A stretch of DNA of 64,000 nucleotides, from the NCBI GenBank assembly GCA_936432065.2, contig OW386290.2, positions 55,694,843 through 55,758,842 on the forward strand, given 5' to 3'. This document shows positions 10,789 through 22,587 of the stretch, in pieces (position 1 is the stretch's first letter; the number at the start of each line of letters is the position of its first letter). Source of the stretch: Rutpela maculata (lineage: Eukaryota > Arthropoda > Insecta > Coleoptera > Cerambycidae). The position numbers and the translations under genes were made by a program. Under the pieces are notes generated by a model. That model saw only the letters and a list, made by a program, of their open reading frames with translations. It did not search any database and was not told the origin of the DNA.

Positions 10789-11090
10789 AAAAATGGCTAG
10801 AGAGCGCAAATCTCGGAGCGTCGGAAATTAACGATTTTTTTTTAAATTAAAGGTTACCGAAATTCCAACAAATCCTCGAAGCCCGAATTTTGAAAAAAAA
10901 ATTTCCTTTTTTATTATATTAAGTTAAAAGCCAAAAGCAAAAAATGACTAGAGAGAGCAAATCTTGTCAGAAATGAACACAATTTTTTTAAATTACAGCT
11001 TACCGAAATTCCAACAAATCCTCGGAGTCAGAATTTTGAAAAAAAAATTCCTTTTTTTATTATATTAAGTTAAAGACCAAAACATTTTTT
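10789..11090 (+). repeat. 151-bp tandem duplication
   Basis: Two consecutive units each contain ATGRCTAGAGAG, TTACCGAAATTCCAACAA, ATCCTCGRAG and a TTTTATTATATTAAGTTAAA tail. They differ mainly by short indels. No coding potential is claimed. Confidence 0.7.
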
Positions 11091-11099
11091 TTGGCCTTA

Positions 11100-11530
11100 A
11101 AAGACATGAACGAAGTTAGCACGTCCGTCGTGCATGTGTCGTATGAAGCTATATGGGAAGAGGGTTGTTTTATGCATTTAGAGGTATTTAGGGGTAGTTG
11201 GTTAGGGGTGGGAAGCTAAATAATATCAGCATCGTGTTCCCCTCCCTTGAAAACGTGTAGAAAACAATTTTCGGCTCGTTTGGATATTTTTTGCATGTCT
11301 CGGTATTGAAGGAGGTGTCGTTTGAACGTCCGGTTGCGAAATTTTATAGGACATATTGAGTTTACTCAAAAAAAAAAGACGATCCAACAAGTCCTCGCAC
11401 GCCTAACAACGAAACATGGAAGAAAGGGGATGTTTTTTTGCGTTTAGGGGTAGTTCTAGAGGGAGGTAAGGACCGCGCGAGTATCACCATCGTGTTGACC
11501 GTCCTCGAGACCGGGGGGGGGGGGGGGGTA
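11100..11530 (+). repeat. Two diverged units related to element Z
   Basis: Two blocks (about 11150-11260 and 11410-11528) each contain AGGGGTAGTT and then ATCA.CATCGTGTT.CC.TC, and end in a G-rich run. The second, CACCATCGTGTTGACCGTCC followed by poly-G (11512-11528), closely matches the arm unit of element Z at 37.08-37.13 kb. This is an old copy of the same family, without recognisable termini. Confidence 0.45.
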
Positions 11531-12143
11531 GATATGAGATATGTCTTGTTGCTACCCTTTTGCACTTTTGGGGTTTCAGACTTTTTTGCAAGTTTCGTAT
11601 TGGACTATTAATGTAATTGTCAAGGAAGAAGGCCTATTTTAGTTTTAGTGAAAAGTATATACAGAATGAAATAATTAACTAGACTAAACCCGCCAACATT
11701 CGACAGAGGATGTTTTTATGAACTACTCAAAGGAAAAGATGACTTACATTGAAACTAGTGATAGGATCACTCGAATGAAAAATAATCAGTTATCCGGTTA
11801 TTGAAATAACCTGCATTACTCGGTTATTGTTAACGAGTACTCGAGTGAAAAATAACCAAATGAGTGTAGCATGCATATTGGTGCTTCATAAATTAAAACA
11901 TAAATTAACTCAAGCATGAAAGACCGCGAAGATTTCAAATATTGTTTCTTAAAAATTTCTTCATAAACATACACAACGGTATGCAACCAGAGTCACGTCT
12001 AACTGTATTCAAGGTAGCTGGTGTTCTAACTTAACTTTGGAGAGGTTAAACAGGCGAAACGATTTGCATATTGTGAAAGGGGGAACAGAATGAATTATTC
12101 TCCGTTACAAGAAGCTTTGTATTCGTAATTGTCTGTTAATTTT

Positions 12144-12842
12144 ACTTCCACATCCAGTGGAAGTATAGTAACGACAAAAAAATTTTTAAAAATTTTTATT
12201 GTTCAAATAGGCTTAGAATGTCATGAAACGTCGAGATTTTAAGTTTGAGCGAAAAAAATTCTGTCTGTCTGTCTGTTTGTCTGCCTGTCTGTCTGTCTGT
12301 CTGTCTGTCAGTAACCTTTTTTTTGTACGCACGTTTACTCTGGAACCGCTTGAGATATTGACTTGAAATTTGGTACACGTATGTACCTTAACGAGATCTA
12401 GAACTAGATTATATTTTCATCTTATACCGTCGAAGGGTTGGGGGGTATATTGGGGTAAATAGGTAAATCAAGCAGGTAAGAGTTCATCAAATTGGTATTT
12501 AGTATATACAAAAGAGGCTGAGGTCTCAAAAAAAATTATGACATTAGCCACCCCCCATTACCACCCCCACCCTATTAAAGGGGATGAAAAAAAAGGGAAA
12601 TTGTGTGTGTGTTCAAAATATTTTTTTACTTTATCCACTCCCATTACCACCCCCTATCACCGCCCCCACCCCACTGCCGATGTGGGGTATTGTTTTATGG
12701 GTTTTTGGGGTAGAGGATTTCAAATATTATATTATTAAAGTTCCATAAACAATTATTTCCACATACAAATTTTTTTCGTTGTGAGTGACTTGGATAGAAA
12801 ATCTGGATGTGGAAGTAATGATTCCTTGGGCAGCGGTTTTTT
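12144..12842 (+). repeat. Repeat X, copy 1 (full length)
   Basis: The 5' end is a hairpin, ACTTCCACATCCAGTGGAAGT. Landmarks follow in order: ATGAAACGTCGAGATTTTAA, a (TCTG)n tract, TTTACTCTGGAACCG, TTGACTTGAAATTTGGTACA, GTCGAAGGGTTGGGGG, two CCACCCC-rich tracts, and a 3' end TCTGGATGTGGAAGT followed by CCTTGGGCAGCGGTTTT. The element sits in repeat D at a T-rich target. No coding capacity is seen. The family is not one I can name. Confidence 0.8.
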
Positions 12843-12861
12843 GAGTAGTGATGTGTCTTCA

Positions 12862-13098
12862 TTAATCAAATTCGTCTTTTACCAACGACTTCAACATCGT
12901 AAGGGTTGATAGTCCCTCTTCATGAACAAGAAGCAGGCTTAAGATATTGCTCTTCACCGGTTTAATCCGCAATGCCATGCTATATGCTTCATTAATTTCT
13001 TTCCAGGGTTCTAGATGCAGATCGTAGATATGCATTCTAGATACGTTTTTTTTTAACGTCACATTTAAGTTTGGGTTGGAAACTTTTATTTTAATCAC
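12862..13098 (-). pseudogene. Unrecognised coding exon inside repeat D
   Basis: The minus strand reads VSNPNLNVTLK, MHIYDLHLEPWKEINEAY, RIKPVKSNILSLLLVHEEG and LSTLTMLKSLVKDEFD to a stop, 78 residues. The right-hand D copy conserves the same pieces in the equivalent frame (MTLKRLHIYDVHP; VQEEGLSTLSMLKSL), though broken by stops and indels. Shared reading-frame similarity between two strongly diverged copies suggests an ancestral coding exon. Further upstream, EFPVPYSTPPEIP is also matched in the other copy (KFSVPYSTLPEIP). I recognise no domain. The gene seems dead in both copies. Confidence 0.4.
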
Positions 13099-14395
13099 CT
13101 AATGAGGTTGTCTTTTTTCTCCTCTACGTATTTTGGAGATGGAATGTATAGATTAGACTAGGACTACCTTTTGCGGAGACCGAGACGGTAATGTGGTAGG
13201 ATAGATGTAAAGTGTACTTATGGAATTTCTGGAGGTGTCGAATATGGTACTGGGAACTCCCTCACTTAATATTGGGCTCATCTAGAAATCAGCGATAGCA
13301 TCACAGTGGGTTGGATTTCACCATCATCATCTCTCACTTGGATTCACTACTTTAATCCACTGAGAATTCCAGATAAGTGTCGCAAATAAAATTTTTATCT
13401 AATGTTTTTTTTTCTTATATATCTCGTATTTTTATGCTTTAACACTTTTAGAATTCTTTAAAGAATCAAATTGCAAATGTTTTTTCTTGAAATTATTTCA
13501 ATTTTCAACTTTATCTTCAACTTTCACGAACAATTAGTACTTTCAATTATTATTTAGGTATAGATTATCTGCGTAACGTCTAATTGAAAAAAAAATATAT
13601 GAAACGATCTGTAAAGACTTTGTTTCTACGAAACGTTTACATTTAAATAATTAATTATGACTTTTAAAACACTATATTGTCGGTTCATGCTTAAGAGAGT
13701 ATTTTAAATAATATCTACGTAACATATTATCGTCCATTCGTTTTCCCTATTGTACATACCTTTGTTTAATTCTAAGGCCTCAGTTTAGTCGTTTTCTAAC
13801 AAAAGCACATCCAGTTTGATTGGTTTATAATAAGTCAATTTTATAATTACTTTGTCCACTTATTTCAGGTATTTTGATACAAACTATGTAAACTATTTAG
13901 ATAATACCTACTGAATTAATTAATTAACCTTTTTGTAAAAAAAAAGTTGAATATCTTTTAGAAATTTTTGCAAGTATTAATCTAATCTTGATTTTTGCTA
14001 AATTTGGATTATTAATTTACACTTTTTTTATAGTCAACAATTTATATTTTCTTTATAATTTGATTAGTTTATCATTCTTGTAATCAAACTCCACTCTTAG
14101 TGTAAATTTCGAATATAGAAAGATTGGCGCCCCGCCTCTCTAGGAAAATTATCATTATATAAGTCAAATTAACATATCTTTAAGATAAATTATAAAAACA
14201 TCTGTCATTTATTAACTACAATCTACCAAACACGTAAGACCATTTGGAAAGTGTTTTCCGATCCATGACTCGTCTGCCCAGTCTCTGAGCTGCTGGTGTA
14301 GTAATTTGTTTCCTCTAAATAATATAAAGTTCAGTCTGAATCTCGAACACATTACAAAAAAATTAATAATTATTGTACAGCGAAGGAAGCAAGTT

Positions 14396-15784
14396 ACATG
14401 TTACACAGTTATTGAATTAGTCATCACTCATCACTCTCACAAATAAGTTAAATGTTAAGCTTGCCGTGTATAATAAACGTGTGAACTTCATTACAAACCT
14501 ACGTTTCTAAAATACATATTAGGTATATAAATTCGAACCAATTGATGTAGTAGTCATCAGTATCCATATACCTAATATTTATAATTACTTTATTTATGAT
14601 TCTTATATGTATTATGTCAAGAATAATCAAACTAGGTGCAATTTTATAAAGAATCATTTGATTCTGTACACGCCTTTCCCAAAAATTGATTGATTGATTT
14701 TCCCATGGAAATACTGATATTTTTTTAAGAATCGGAATTTGAGCAAAAACTGTTAAATAGCCTTGTAAGTTATGCATAGCAAATCACTTGAATACTTATA
14801 GTCATTGAAATTAATCGGTTGTGCCCATCACTAGTTGAAACAGAACCGCGAATTTGTCGAAAATGTGAGTGCTGGCAGTAAGTTCAAAAGTGTGCCTCTA
14901 GAGAATAATTTCTGGGATACATTTCTAAACATCCTACATTCTCGGTCTAGTCATATTTATATCATCACCATGGATTCAATGACGAGAATCAAATCTAAAA
15001 CACACTGATACGATACAGTTAATATAAGTCTCTTATTGCAAAATTTTATAAAAATATACCAGTTTCCTGGAGGTAAACATTTAATTCCCCTCTTGTTTTG
15101 CAATAATAACAAAATAGATAACAAATAACTGCGAGTGCATTATTTCATGATCGACAATACAATAACCATTTGTATGACTTTATATTCCAAAAGCGAGTCG
15201 TAATGCGCCAGTATTCATATAACTTTAGACGTTAGGTGTATCTATGAATGTCTGCACGTATTCTAGTGAGTGGGCCCTTATATCACGAGACAAACAGAGT
15301 CATAAAAGACAGGAGAGTGCCTTTGAACACAGTTGGCAGATTGCTTACAGGACAGCCCTAAATAATACATGCATTTCGCAGATAAAATAGACGTCGCTGC
15401 ATCCTCGGTTCTATACAGGAAAATAGAGTCGACAATAAATGGTTTAAGATAACTCGGACTATCCTATCTCACCTCTTTAATACGCTGCCTGAAAAGAATT
15501 ACAACTTCGTGTCCCACCTAACTTGCAATTTTGTAGTGCATTGTGTGCGCTTTTAAATTTCTACCGTGTCTTGTCGGGTACATTATGAAATACATTATGT
15601 ATGATGGGCGCTCGATATAGAAAAAATATCTTAGTAGGTTCTCCGTTTCGGAAGTTTCGCTGAAGGATGAGGCAGGATCTCTTGCTTTTTCTTGTAAAAT
15701 GTTAGAATTATTACATCGAGAACTTGGTGTTAATATTTATAATTAAACAATAATAATGATACATTGTATAATAGTGGCGATAAT
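14396..15784. other. AT-rich spacer inside the D arms
   Basis: Nothing coding or repetitive is recognised here. It separates the inner edge of left repeat D from the AGA flank of element C. Confidence 0.45.
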
Positions 15785-16109
15785 AGATAGTCCAGTCAAC
15801 GAAAGAGTTATAGAGAACGTGGATGAGGGGAGAATTTTCCTCTTCAGGAATGTGTTGGATGTAGTTAGGAGGTAAACATACTAAAAGTCCCCGCCTCTAC
15901 GGAAAAAGCTAATCTGTGCAAAATTAAACATAATTAAATTTCTTGATAATGTTTTTATTTATTTCCTTCCTATGTGTTATAGTTTACGAGATATTCGCCA
16001 GCCAAAATATATAATTAATAAATTAAAATGAATTGGGTATCTTGAATATTTCTATCAAAGCGGTTTACCGTGGTCTGCTAATAAATCACAGTCACAAAAT
16101 AGTTTCAAC

Positions 16110-17330
16110 ATGGTGGAAAGTGAAGACGATGAGTCTAACCTCCCGTGTAAAAAGTGTAAAGAACTAATAGATGATGATAATTATATTGCCTGTGATGGCC
16201 TGTGCAATGGAATATTCCACATCGATTGTAGTGATCTAAAAAAAGTGCAGTCAAGATCGTTAAATCGCAGCCTTCTTTGAAATGGTTATGTGAGGTATAC
16301 AACGAATCAAGCCATAATATAATCGCACCTATTAAGCAGTTTGTTGAAAATTTGTTAAATAATAAGTTTAGTGAACTCTATACTAAATTTGAGCAAGAAA
16401 AGGAAATATTATTTGAAATTTTATTAAAAGATGCATCCGAAATAAATAAAACAGTGTCCCCAACACAAAAACCACAAACAAGTAAAACTGATACTGATCT
16501 GATAAGCCAACAAAACATGATTGCTTCTTCTAAAGATAAACCTAGCAAGAAAAGTTATAGTTAAGTCACTAAGACTAAAAAGGTGCAACAAAATAACTCC
16601 ATATTTATCAAATCACGTAATACAGAACAAAAACCAGATGACTTATGCTGAATGATAAAATCTACTGTTAACCCGGCTAAATTATCAGTTGCTGTTAATA
16701 ATATCAAATCGGTCAGCAATGGAGTATTAATTCATTGTGATAATGTCGAATCTGCTAATGAACTTAAAGACACAAATAATTGTGATATAAGCATTTCCAA
16801 AAATATAACACCAAAACTAATTATTTACGGTACCGAAAAGCCGGATGAGCCAATTGATGACTCGACGTTGGCAAAAGATATACTTAGAGCAAATAACATT
16901 TCATCAGATGCGAATAATTTTCTGTTCAAGATTGTTAGAAAAATTAATCATGATGGCCTAGTCAACCTGATTGAGGCTGTGGACGCAAAAACGAGAAATA
17001 TATTAAATAAGGGACGTCTGCATATAAATTGGAAACGGGGCACTGTGGCCGATTCTTAACATACAAAACGCTGTAACACTTGCAGCGGTTTTGGTCATCT
17101 TTCTGATAAATGCCAAAATAAGTTCCCTGTATGCCATATATGTGCTGATAGCCATGAACCTAAAATGTGTAGCTCCTCCCATAAAAGATGTGCAAATTGT
17201 ATACAATCAAACAAAAATTTTAAAACAGGCTATGATATAAGTCATTCAGCTAAAGACAATAAGTGCCCTAGTTACTTAAGAAAATTGAATTTAGTCAAGC
17301 AGCGGACTCTACAGTCTGTCACACAGGAAT
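16110..17330 (+). pseudogene. LINE ORF1 (PHD finger, zinc knuckles), frameshifted
   Basis: ORF1 starts at ATG 16110. Residues 12-40 give CKKCKEL, CDGLCNGIFHIDC; after a frameshift near 16255, WLCEVYNESS completes a PHD-like Cys4-His-Cys3 finger, except that the last cysteine is Tyr. A charged, probably helical region and a conserved middle (16652-17059) follow, interrupted by stops near 16562 and 16650. The end has CCHC knuckles: CNTCSGFGHLSDKC exactly fits C-x2-C-x4-H-x4-C, followed by CHICADSHEPKMC and a third cluster. In intact relatives this protein coats the LINE RNA. Here several frames and stops make it non-functional. Confidence 0.75.
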
Positions 17331-17531
17331 AGCAACTAAAAGTAAGCAATGTACTATGTATCGTCCATCACAATTTACAGTGTATAAATAATAATTTACA
17401 GACGAGTTATACGGCAGTGGAAGAAAATGTACTTTGACAATATCATAATAATCTCTCCGAACAAATCGAATGCTGCTTGGAATATAATTAACCAATCTTT
17501 GAGAAGGTGAAAAAATAACAATAGTCCTGAT

Positions 17532-19112
17532 ATGTCAATAAATAATGAACTAACTACAGACAAGATAGTTATTGCCAATGAATTCAATTCATACTTTTTA
17601 AATATAACTAAATCATTAGCAATACCAGACAATAATATAATGAATCATACGAATAGAGCCGATGCGCGTATTATTAAAAATTCACTTTACTTAAAGCCCA
17701 CTAATACATCTGAGGTTACAGTTATAATCAACAGTTTAAAAAATTCTAATTCTTCCGGTTCTGATTACTTTCCAGTCAAAATTGTTAAACTATGTTCCAG
17801 CGAATTGGCTACACCTTTAACAGATATCATAAATCAATGTTTTTCAGATAGCATTTTTCCAGATCTCTTAAAATTATCCAAAGTAATTCCATTGTTTAAA
17901 AAAGGTGATCGTACACAACTCGGTAATTACAGACCAATAGCAATTTTATCAGTTTTTTCAAAAGTGATTGAAAAACTAATCGCAATCAGAATTTCTGAAT
18001 TTTTAAATTCTAACTCAATCCTCTCAACAAATCAGCATGGCTTTAGAGAGAATAGATCAACTATGTCAGCTTTACTGAGTTTTCTGGATTATATTTATGA
18101 ACATCTTGACAAAGCTCATGAAGATATGGCATTATTTATTGACCTTTCACAAGCATTCGATTGTGTTAATCACGACATTCTCTTGGATACTATTGAAAAA
18201 TATGGTATACGAGGGCAATGTAAAATGCTACTAAAATCGTACTTAATCAATAGACAACAGTATGTCGATTTCTTAGGTTCGAGGTCAGAAACTAAAACAA
18301 TAGATATAGGTGTACCCCAAGGTAGTGTTCTGGGACCGCCACTCTTTCTCCTTTACATTAACGACTTGGATAATTATGTAAATGAATTTTATTGCTCTTT
18401 TGCTGATGATATTACTGTTTCCGTAGGTACCAAAAACATCCAAGACCTGATTAATAAGTTAAATTCTACCCTACTCAACATAAATGACTATTTCACCTTA
18501 AAAAAATTGGCAATGAACCAAGAAAAAACATTATCGTTACACTTTCATCCTGTTAAAGCTCATTACATATCGAGTTTGCTCCTACAGCTTAATGGTAAAT
18601 CCATTGAACAAGTGTCAACTTTTAAACTATTAGGTCTGTATATTGATCTATCACTGGATTGGAAGTCACATGTCTCCTTTATTTACAATAAATGTTCATG
18701 TCACTGCTTTGCGCTGAAAAGATTACATCACTTAACCAATTTAAAGACCGTGAAGATATTTTATTTTTCTAATTTAGAGTCCAGACTGCGCTATGGTATT
18801 ATTTTTTGGGATAATTCACCGTCATCAAACCGTGTGTTTTTACTGCAAAAAAGAGCTATTCGTAATATGTTTAATTTAGGCTACAGTGAATCATGCAAGC
18901 AGACATTCATCAAACATAATATCTTTACAATACCTTGTCTGTACATATATGAAATTTTAAAATTTGTAAAAAATTTATCGACCTTCAACTTCTTAAATGC
19001 TAATCACAGTTATCCTACACGGTATGGATCCAACCTGCAGTACGATATACACAGACTTGAATTATATATAAAAAAAACGTATTATGTGGGATGTACACTT
19101 TACAATAAGTAG
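17532..19112 (+). CDS. LINE reverse transcriptase, long frame with one C-terminal stop
   Basis: This 526-residue frame covers the LINE RT domain: the linker KSNAAWNIINQ lies just upstream, and the frame then has SGSDYFPVKI, KVIPLFKKGDR, NYRPIAILSV, QHGFRENRST, LFIDLSQAFDCVNH, GVPQGSVLGP and the catalytic FADD (residues 290-293), followed by thumb and C-terminal regions. The usual QKAFDCVNH-like aspartate and the FADD pair are intact. A TAG at 19110-19112 is premature, because the same frame continues AFEIRNISSVNKFL...FYSIEEF to TAA at 19217-19219. The apurinic endonuclease is missing: only VLCIVHHNLQ-like residues remain near 17340, then a deletion joins straight to the linker. It cannot nick target DNA by itself. 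The ATG used is the first in frame and probably not the native start. Confidence 0.85.
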   Translation: MSINNELTTDKIVIANEFNSYFLNITKSLAIPDNNIMNHTNRADARIIKNSLYLKPTNTSEVTVIINSLKNSNSSGSDYFPVKIVKLCSSELATPLTDIINQCFSDSIFPDLLKLSKVIPLFKKGDRTQLGNYRPIAILSVFSKVIEKLIAIRISEFLNSNSILSTNQHGFRENRSTMSALLSFLDYIYEHLDKAHEDMALFIDLSQAFDCVNHDILLDTIEKYGIRGQCKMLLKSYLINRQQYVDFLGSRSETKTIDIGVPQGSVLGPPLFLLYINDLDNYVNEFYCSFADDITVSVGTKNIQDLINKLNSTLLNINDYFTLKKLAMNQEKTLSLHFHPVKAHYISSLLLQLNGKSIEQVSTFKLLGLYIDLSLDWKSHVSFIYNKCSCHCFALKRLHHLTNLKTVKIFYFSNLESRLRYGIIFWDNSPSSNRVFLLQKRAIRNMFNLGYSESCKQTFIKHNIFTIPCLYIYEILKFVKNLSTFNFLNANHSYPTRYGSNLQYDIHRLELYIKKTYYVGCTLYNK

Positions 19113-21452
19113 GCTTTTGAAATTAGAAATATATCTAGTGTAAACAAGTTTTTGTCAGAGTTAAAAAAGTTTTTGTTAAAAAATGCGTTCTACTCGATAG
19201 AGGAATTTTTAATGTATTAATATGTTTATCTTTTCTGTAAATGTATTTGACGTATCCTATATCATTGTATGATCTACTGGATAAATAAAGCATTATTATT
19301 ATTATTATTATTATTATTAATCTTTATTTTACAGCACTCGACGTATTTACTAACGTAATATTTTGTCGAAATTTGTACATTTCCTTAAATATACAGTGTG
19401 GCTCACTTAAAATGAAGACCCTTATAACTTTTATTTTGATTCTGACTTGAACCAAATTTTACTCAAGTATAGAACAAATTAGGATCTACTTATGGCCAGA
19501 AAAACATTCGCCTGCTTCAAAGGCAAAGCCACCTGCGGTACCAAAATATGCTGAAACAAATTAAAAATCATATTAGTGGGTCTTGACGAAATTCACGTAT
19601 CCACCACAAATTGCGGAAACTGAGGATCCCCTTTGCCAGATGAGCTTATGTATGAAAAATCCCCCATCAATAACCAAATCAAATTTTGGTGCAGGTACGT
19701 TTGTAGAGCCGATCCATGCATTTTTTAGAATTTCTGACATTCAAAATGATTTTATTTTTTTCCGCATATTTTGGTACCCCAGGTGGCTTTGCCTTTGTAG
19801 CAGGCGAATCTTTTTCTGGTCATAAGTAGGTCCTAATTTGTTCTATACTTGAGTAAAATTTGATTCAAATCGGAAACAAAAGAAAAAAGTTAAAAGGGTA
19901 CCTTCATTTTAAGTGAGTCGCACTGTATAATTAAGGAAATGTATAGATTTCGACAAAATATTACGTTAGTAAATACGGCGAGTGTTTTAAAATATTGTTT
20001 TGTGACTATGATTTATTAGTAGACCACGGTAAACCGCTTTGACGGAAATATTCAAGGTACCTAATTCATTTATTTATTATCTATTTTGGCTGGCCAATAT
20101 CTCGTAAACTATAACATGTAGGAAGAAAACGATTCATTCTTGCGGGAAATTTAATTATGTCTAATTTTGCATAGATTACCTTTTTCCGTATGACGCATCG
20201 TTTCCGAGTCATAAGCGAGGAATCAAAAAAAGGAACCTCCCCCCTCTTGAAGCGGCGGGGCTAGGGGCGGGGACTTTTAGTATATTTACCTCCTAACTAC
20301 CACTAACACATCCCTGAAAAGGAAAATTCTTCCCTCCTTCAATTTCCCTACAATCCCCTTTTGGGGATTCAATGATTGGACTAAGAGGATAGTGGACTGG
20401 AGATTGTTGGCAACGAAAAATTTCAATATACTTTGTCTGTCAATTTGTTACTTGCAAAAAATAAAAGTATTGTGATTGGAAATGGACGGATTTAATAGGA
20501 TTTCTATTTGTTAAGAAAAAAATCAGCCATATAGTTTTCATTTTTGGTCATTTATAATGGAACCAAGAAAAATTTTGAATGGAATTGTTTGGCTGCAGCG
20601 ATTTTATTGTTTTAATTTAATAATAAATGTTATAAATAGTTTTGGATTAAATAGGTTCATTCCTTCTTGTAAAATTTTTAGAATTTACGTTTCAACACTG
20701 TTATTTCTGCTATTTTCCTTATTATCTCCGGCCCTAGTAATCACATCACAAAAATGAAAATATCAAATTGATCGCAATAAAATTTCTAAGAAGCTAGACT
20801 TACGAAAAATCTTTTGATAATTTGTTAATTTGTCAAAAAATACTAACCACTAAAAGTTGCCTTTTTTGGCCTTTTTTGACAAATTAAGTTATATAACCTA
20901 ATAATGTATCAATTTTAATGCAAGTTGGTGAAACTACGCCGTGTCAAATTTTAGCGCAAAATATTTATTCAAACGGCTAAAGACTAATAATAATTTCGAA
21001 ACTTCCGTCGCTTATTGGTTAAGTGTATCAACTGGTAGCAGGACAATTTTTTCTCAAAATGTAGGATTTAATATGTATTTTACAATGGTATTAAGGAAAA
21101 ATATCTTCATTTAAACCTGCTTTTTGAAATGTCTTTATAATTTTCACAATTATAGTTATAAACAAATTCAAATAACTCTGTTAATTTTTTATCAAACCAA
21201 AAACAACAAACAAATTATGAAAATAGATGAATCATCTAACATTTTTCTAAAAAAAATAATGATCTACTTGCCTTTGGAACCCAGCCAATTTTTGGCTTTA
21301 AGTCACTTATGGGTCGCGTGCGCGTGACGTCACACATACCAGACCTTAGGAAAAACAAACCGCTGTCATTAGCTGTCAAATGGCGACTGACTGAACCTCA
21401 GAATTAAATTTTTCGTAATATTAGAGTTTTTATCGATATTATATCATACAAA

Positions 21453-21557
21453 ATGGCTAGTTTTTATTGTATTATTAATTGTGGAAGTGTGGCAATCCGA
21501 GACAACATCAGTTTTTATAAAATAACGTCGATTTACAGCCAGAAGAGGTTAGGTTAA
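21453..21557 (+). pseudogene. Start of a THAP-like zinc-finger domain
   Basis: The frame MASFYCIINCGSVAIRDN, then ISFYKITSIYSQKR runs from an ATG and stops after 34 residues. It resembles the first half of THAP domains, which begin with C-x(2-4)-C followed by a D..SF..(F/I)P motif. THAP domains bind DNA and are common in P-element- and Kolobok-type transposases. The second half (Trp, C-x2-H) is absent. A weak donor (AGAAGAGGTTAGG) could end an exon here. The 5' side lies immediately inside the left arm of palindrome T. The assignment rests on a short match. Confidence 0.4.
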
Positions 21558-22404
21558 ACAATTCCAGGCAATTAAAAGAAATGCTTTAAGTTGTTGCATG
21601 TTAGTGCAAGAATGATTGTGATAGTAATAACTGCTGCTCAAACAAGCAATAAACAATCCATGGTAAAGAAAATTAACATTTTATATTGGTTTATCTCTAT
21701 ATTTAATAACTATTTCTTATTTAAATTTTAGTTGAGCGAAGCATGAACTGCACGGAGGGAGAGTATATTTAAGAGAATACAAGTCATAATTAACAATTGA
21801 CCTACATAATATAGTAAAATACATGTTAGACATTTTATATAATATATTATAATAAAAGATTTACAAAAATTACAACGGTTTGCATAGTCCAATCTATAGG
21901 TATATAAGGTATAGACGAGGGGTCAACTGCTGGAAGAAATTGTGTAGATCTTATTACATACTTCAAATAGTTTACAGTAGGTCTTTCATTGTTTATTTTA
22001 TAAAGTGTCTTTCACAAAATTTACAGTGGTTAATCTCCAACCCTAGCCATGTTCATTGCTAAAAAACTAAAAGGAAAGATTTCCTGTTAAGTGGTGAACA
22101 TGTTTTGTCTAGACTAGCAACACAATCCCAGTGAGCATTAAGGAACCATCTGAATCTGCAATTGTTCAAGGAGTCAATGGCTTTTATTCATGATGCTAAG
22201 AGTTCATTTCGTGAAAAATTAATTTCTGCGTTAGTAGTTATTTATAAAACATTTAATTAGGCAAGCATATATGAAAAAAATGGTTGACAACTAATTATTA
22301 CCGTTGTAACAATCTTTTATCCTGCAAATTTCTTGCAGAGTACTTCTTTCATCTAACCACAAACAGCTTCAACACTTTTCAGTCTCTTGAATTCGTCCTT
22401 CTGT

Positions 22405-22587
22405 CTACGTAATTCTATCAAAAATAAAGTAATTCGCAACATCTCTATGTGTAACATTTGGAAATACATCAATATTTGTACTAAAGTATTTTTTTCGCAA
22501 AATATGAGGATTTAATTCGATGGCAGCCGTATACCTAACCTCTACATCAGGAGACAATTCTGCAGAATACGAACTAACCGTCATCCT
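22405..22587 (-). pseudogene. Orphan exon resembling the N-terminus of SWIM/YqaJ-type multicopy proteins
   Basis: After an acceptor-like TTGTTCGTCAG, the minus strand reads MTVSSYSAELSPDVEVRY, then AAIELNPHILRKKYF and FPNVTHRDVANYFIF, stopping after about 60 residues. From memory, the L.P.V..RY...I.P..L......P.VT..DI.NY..F pattern begins a widespread uncharacterised arthropod protein that often continues into SWIM zinc-finger and YqaJ-nuclease regions. None of those regions is present here. The exon converges on the THAP-like exon in the same palindrome. Confidence 0.4.

Larger units (their letters stand above)
11898..14395 (-). repeat. Repeat D, left inverted copy (interrupted by X1)
   Basis: This segment is the inverted counterpart of 28985-30957. 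Aligned landmarks include CGGTATGCAACCAGAGT, CATCGTAAGGGTTGATAG, GATAAGTGTCGCAAATAAA, GGCGCCCCGC and CGTCTGCCCAGTCTCTGAGC. Divergence looks like 20-25%. Repeat X1 (12144-12842) splits it; the uninterrupted right copy supplies the empty site. It is either one half of an old very large inverted repeat or simply an inverted copy of a dispersed sequence. Confidence 0.75.
16108..19319 (+). mobile_element. Non-LTR retrotransposon with PHD-type ORF1, endonuclease deleted
   Basis: The element interrupts element C between CACAAAATAG and TTACAGCACTCG. It has ORF1 (16110-17330), a remnant of the endonuclease start near 17340-17395, an RT frame (17532-19112, with its tail to 19219), a short 3' UTR and a (TTA)n tail (19287-19318). 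The microsatellite tail and PHD-plus-zinc-knuckle ORF1 fit CR1/I-like LINEs rather than poly(A)-tailed jockey elements. The clade is uncertain. Confidence 0.85.
15788..20383. mobile_element. Foldback element C, split by a LINE
   Basis: The left terminus TAGTCCAGTCAA and the reverse complement of the right terminus TAGTCCAATCAT are flanked by AGA on both sides (15785-15787 and 20384-20386). The arms run 15788-16107 plus 19320-19560 on the left and about 19740-20383 on the right. They share CTAAAAGTCCCCGCC, TAGTTTACGAGATATT, AGCGGTTTACCGTGGTC and TATTTACTAACGTAATATTT. Removing the LINE leaves about 1.4 kb, almost entirely inverted repeat. No transposase frame is seen. Confidence 0.75.

Noticed and set aside
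12196..12378. QTDRQTDRQ-type proteins (also 62731-62922)
   Set aside because: They arise from the TCTG/CAGA tract of repeat X.
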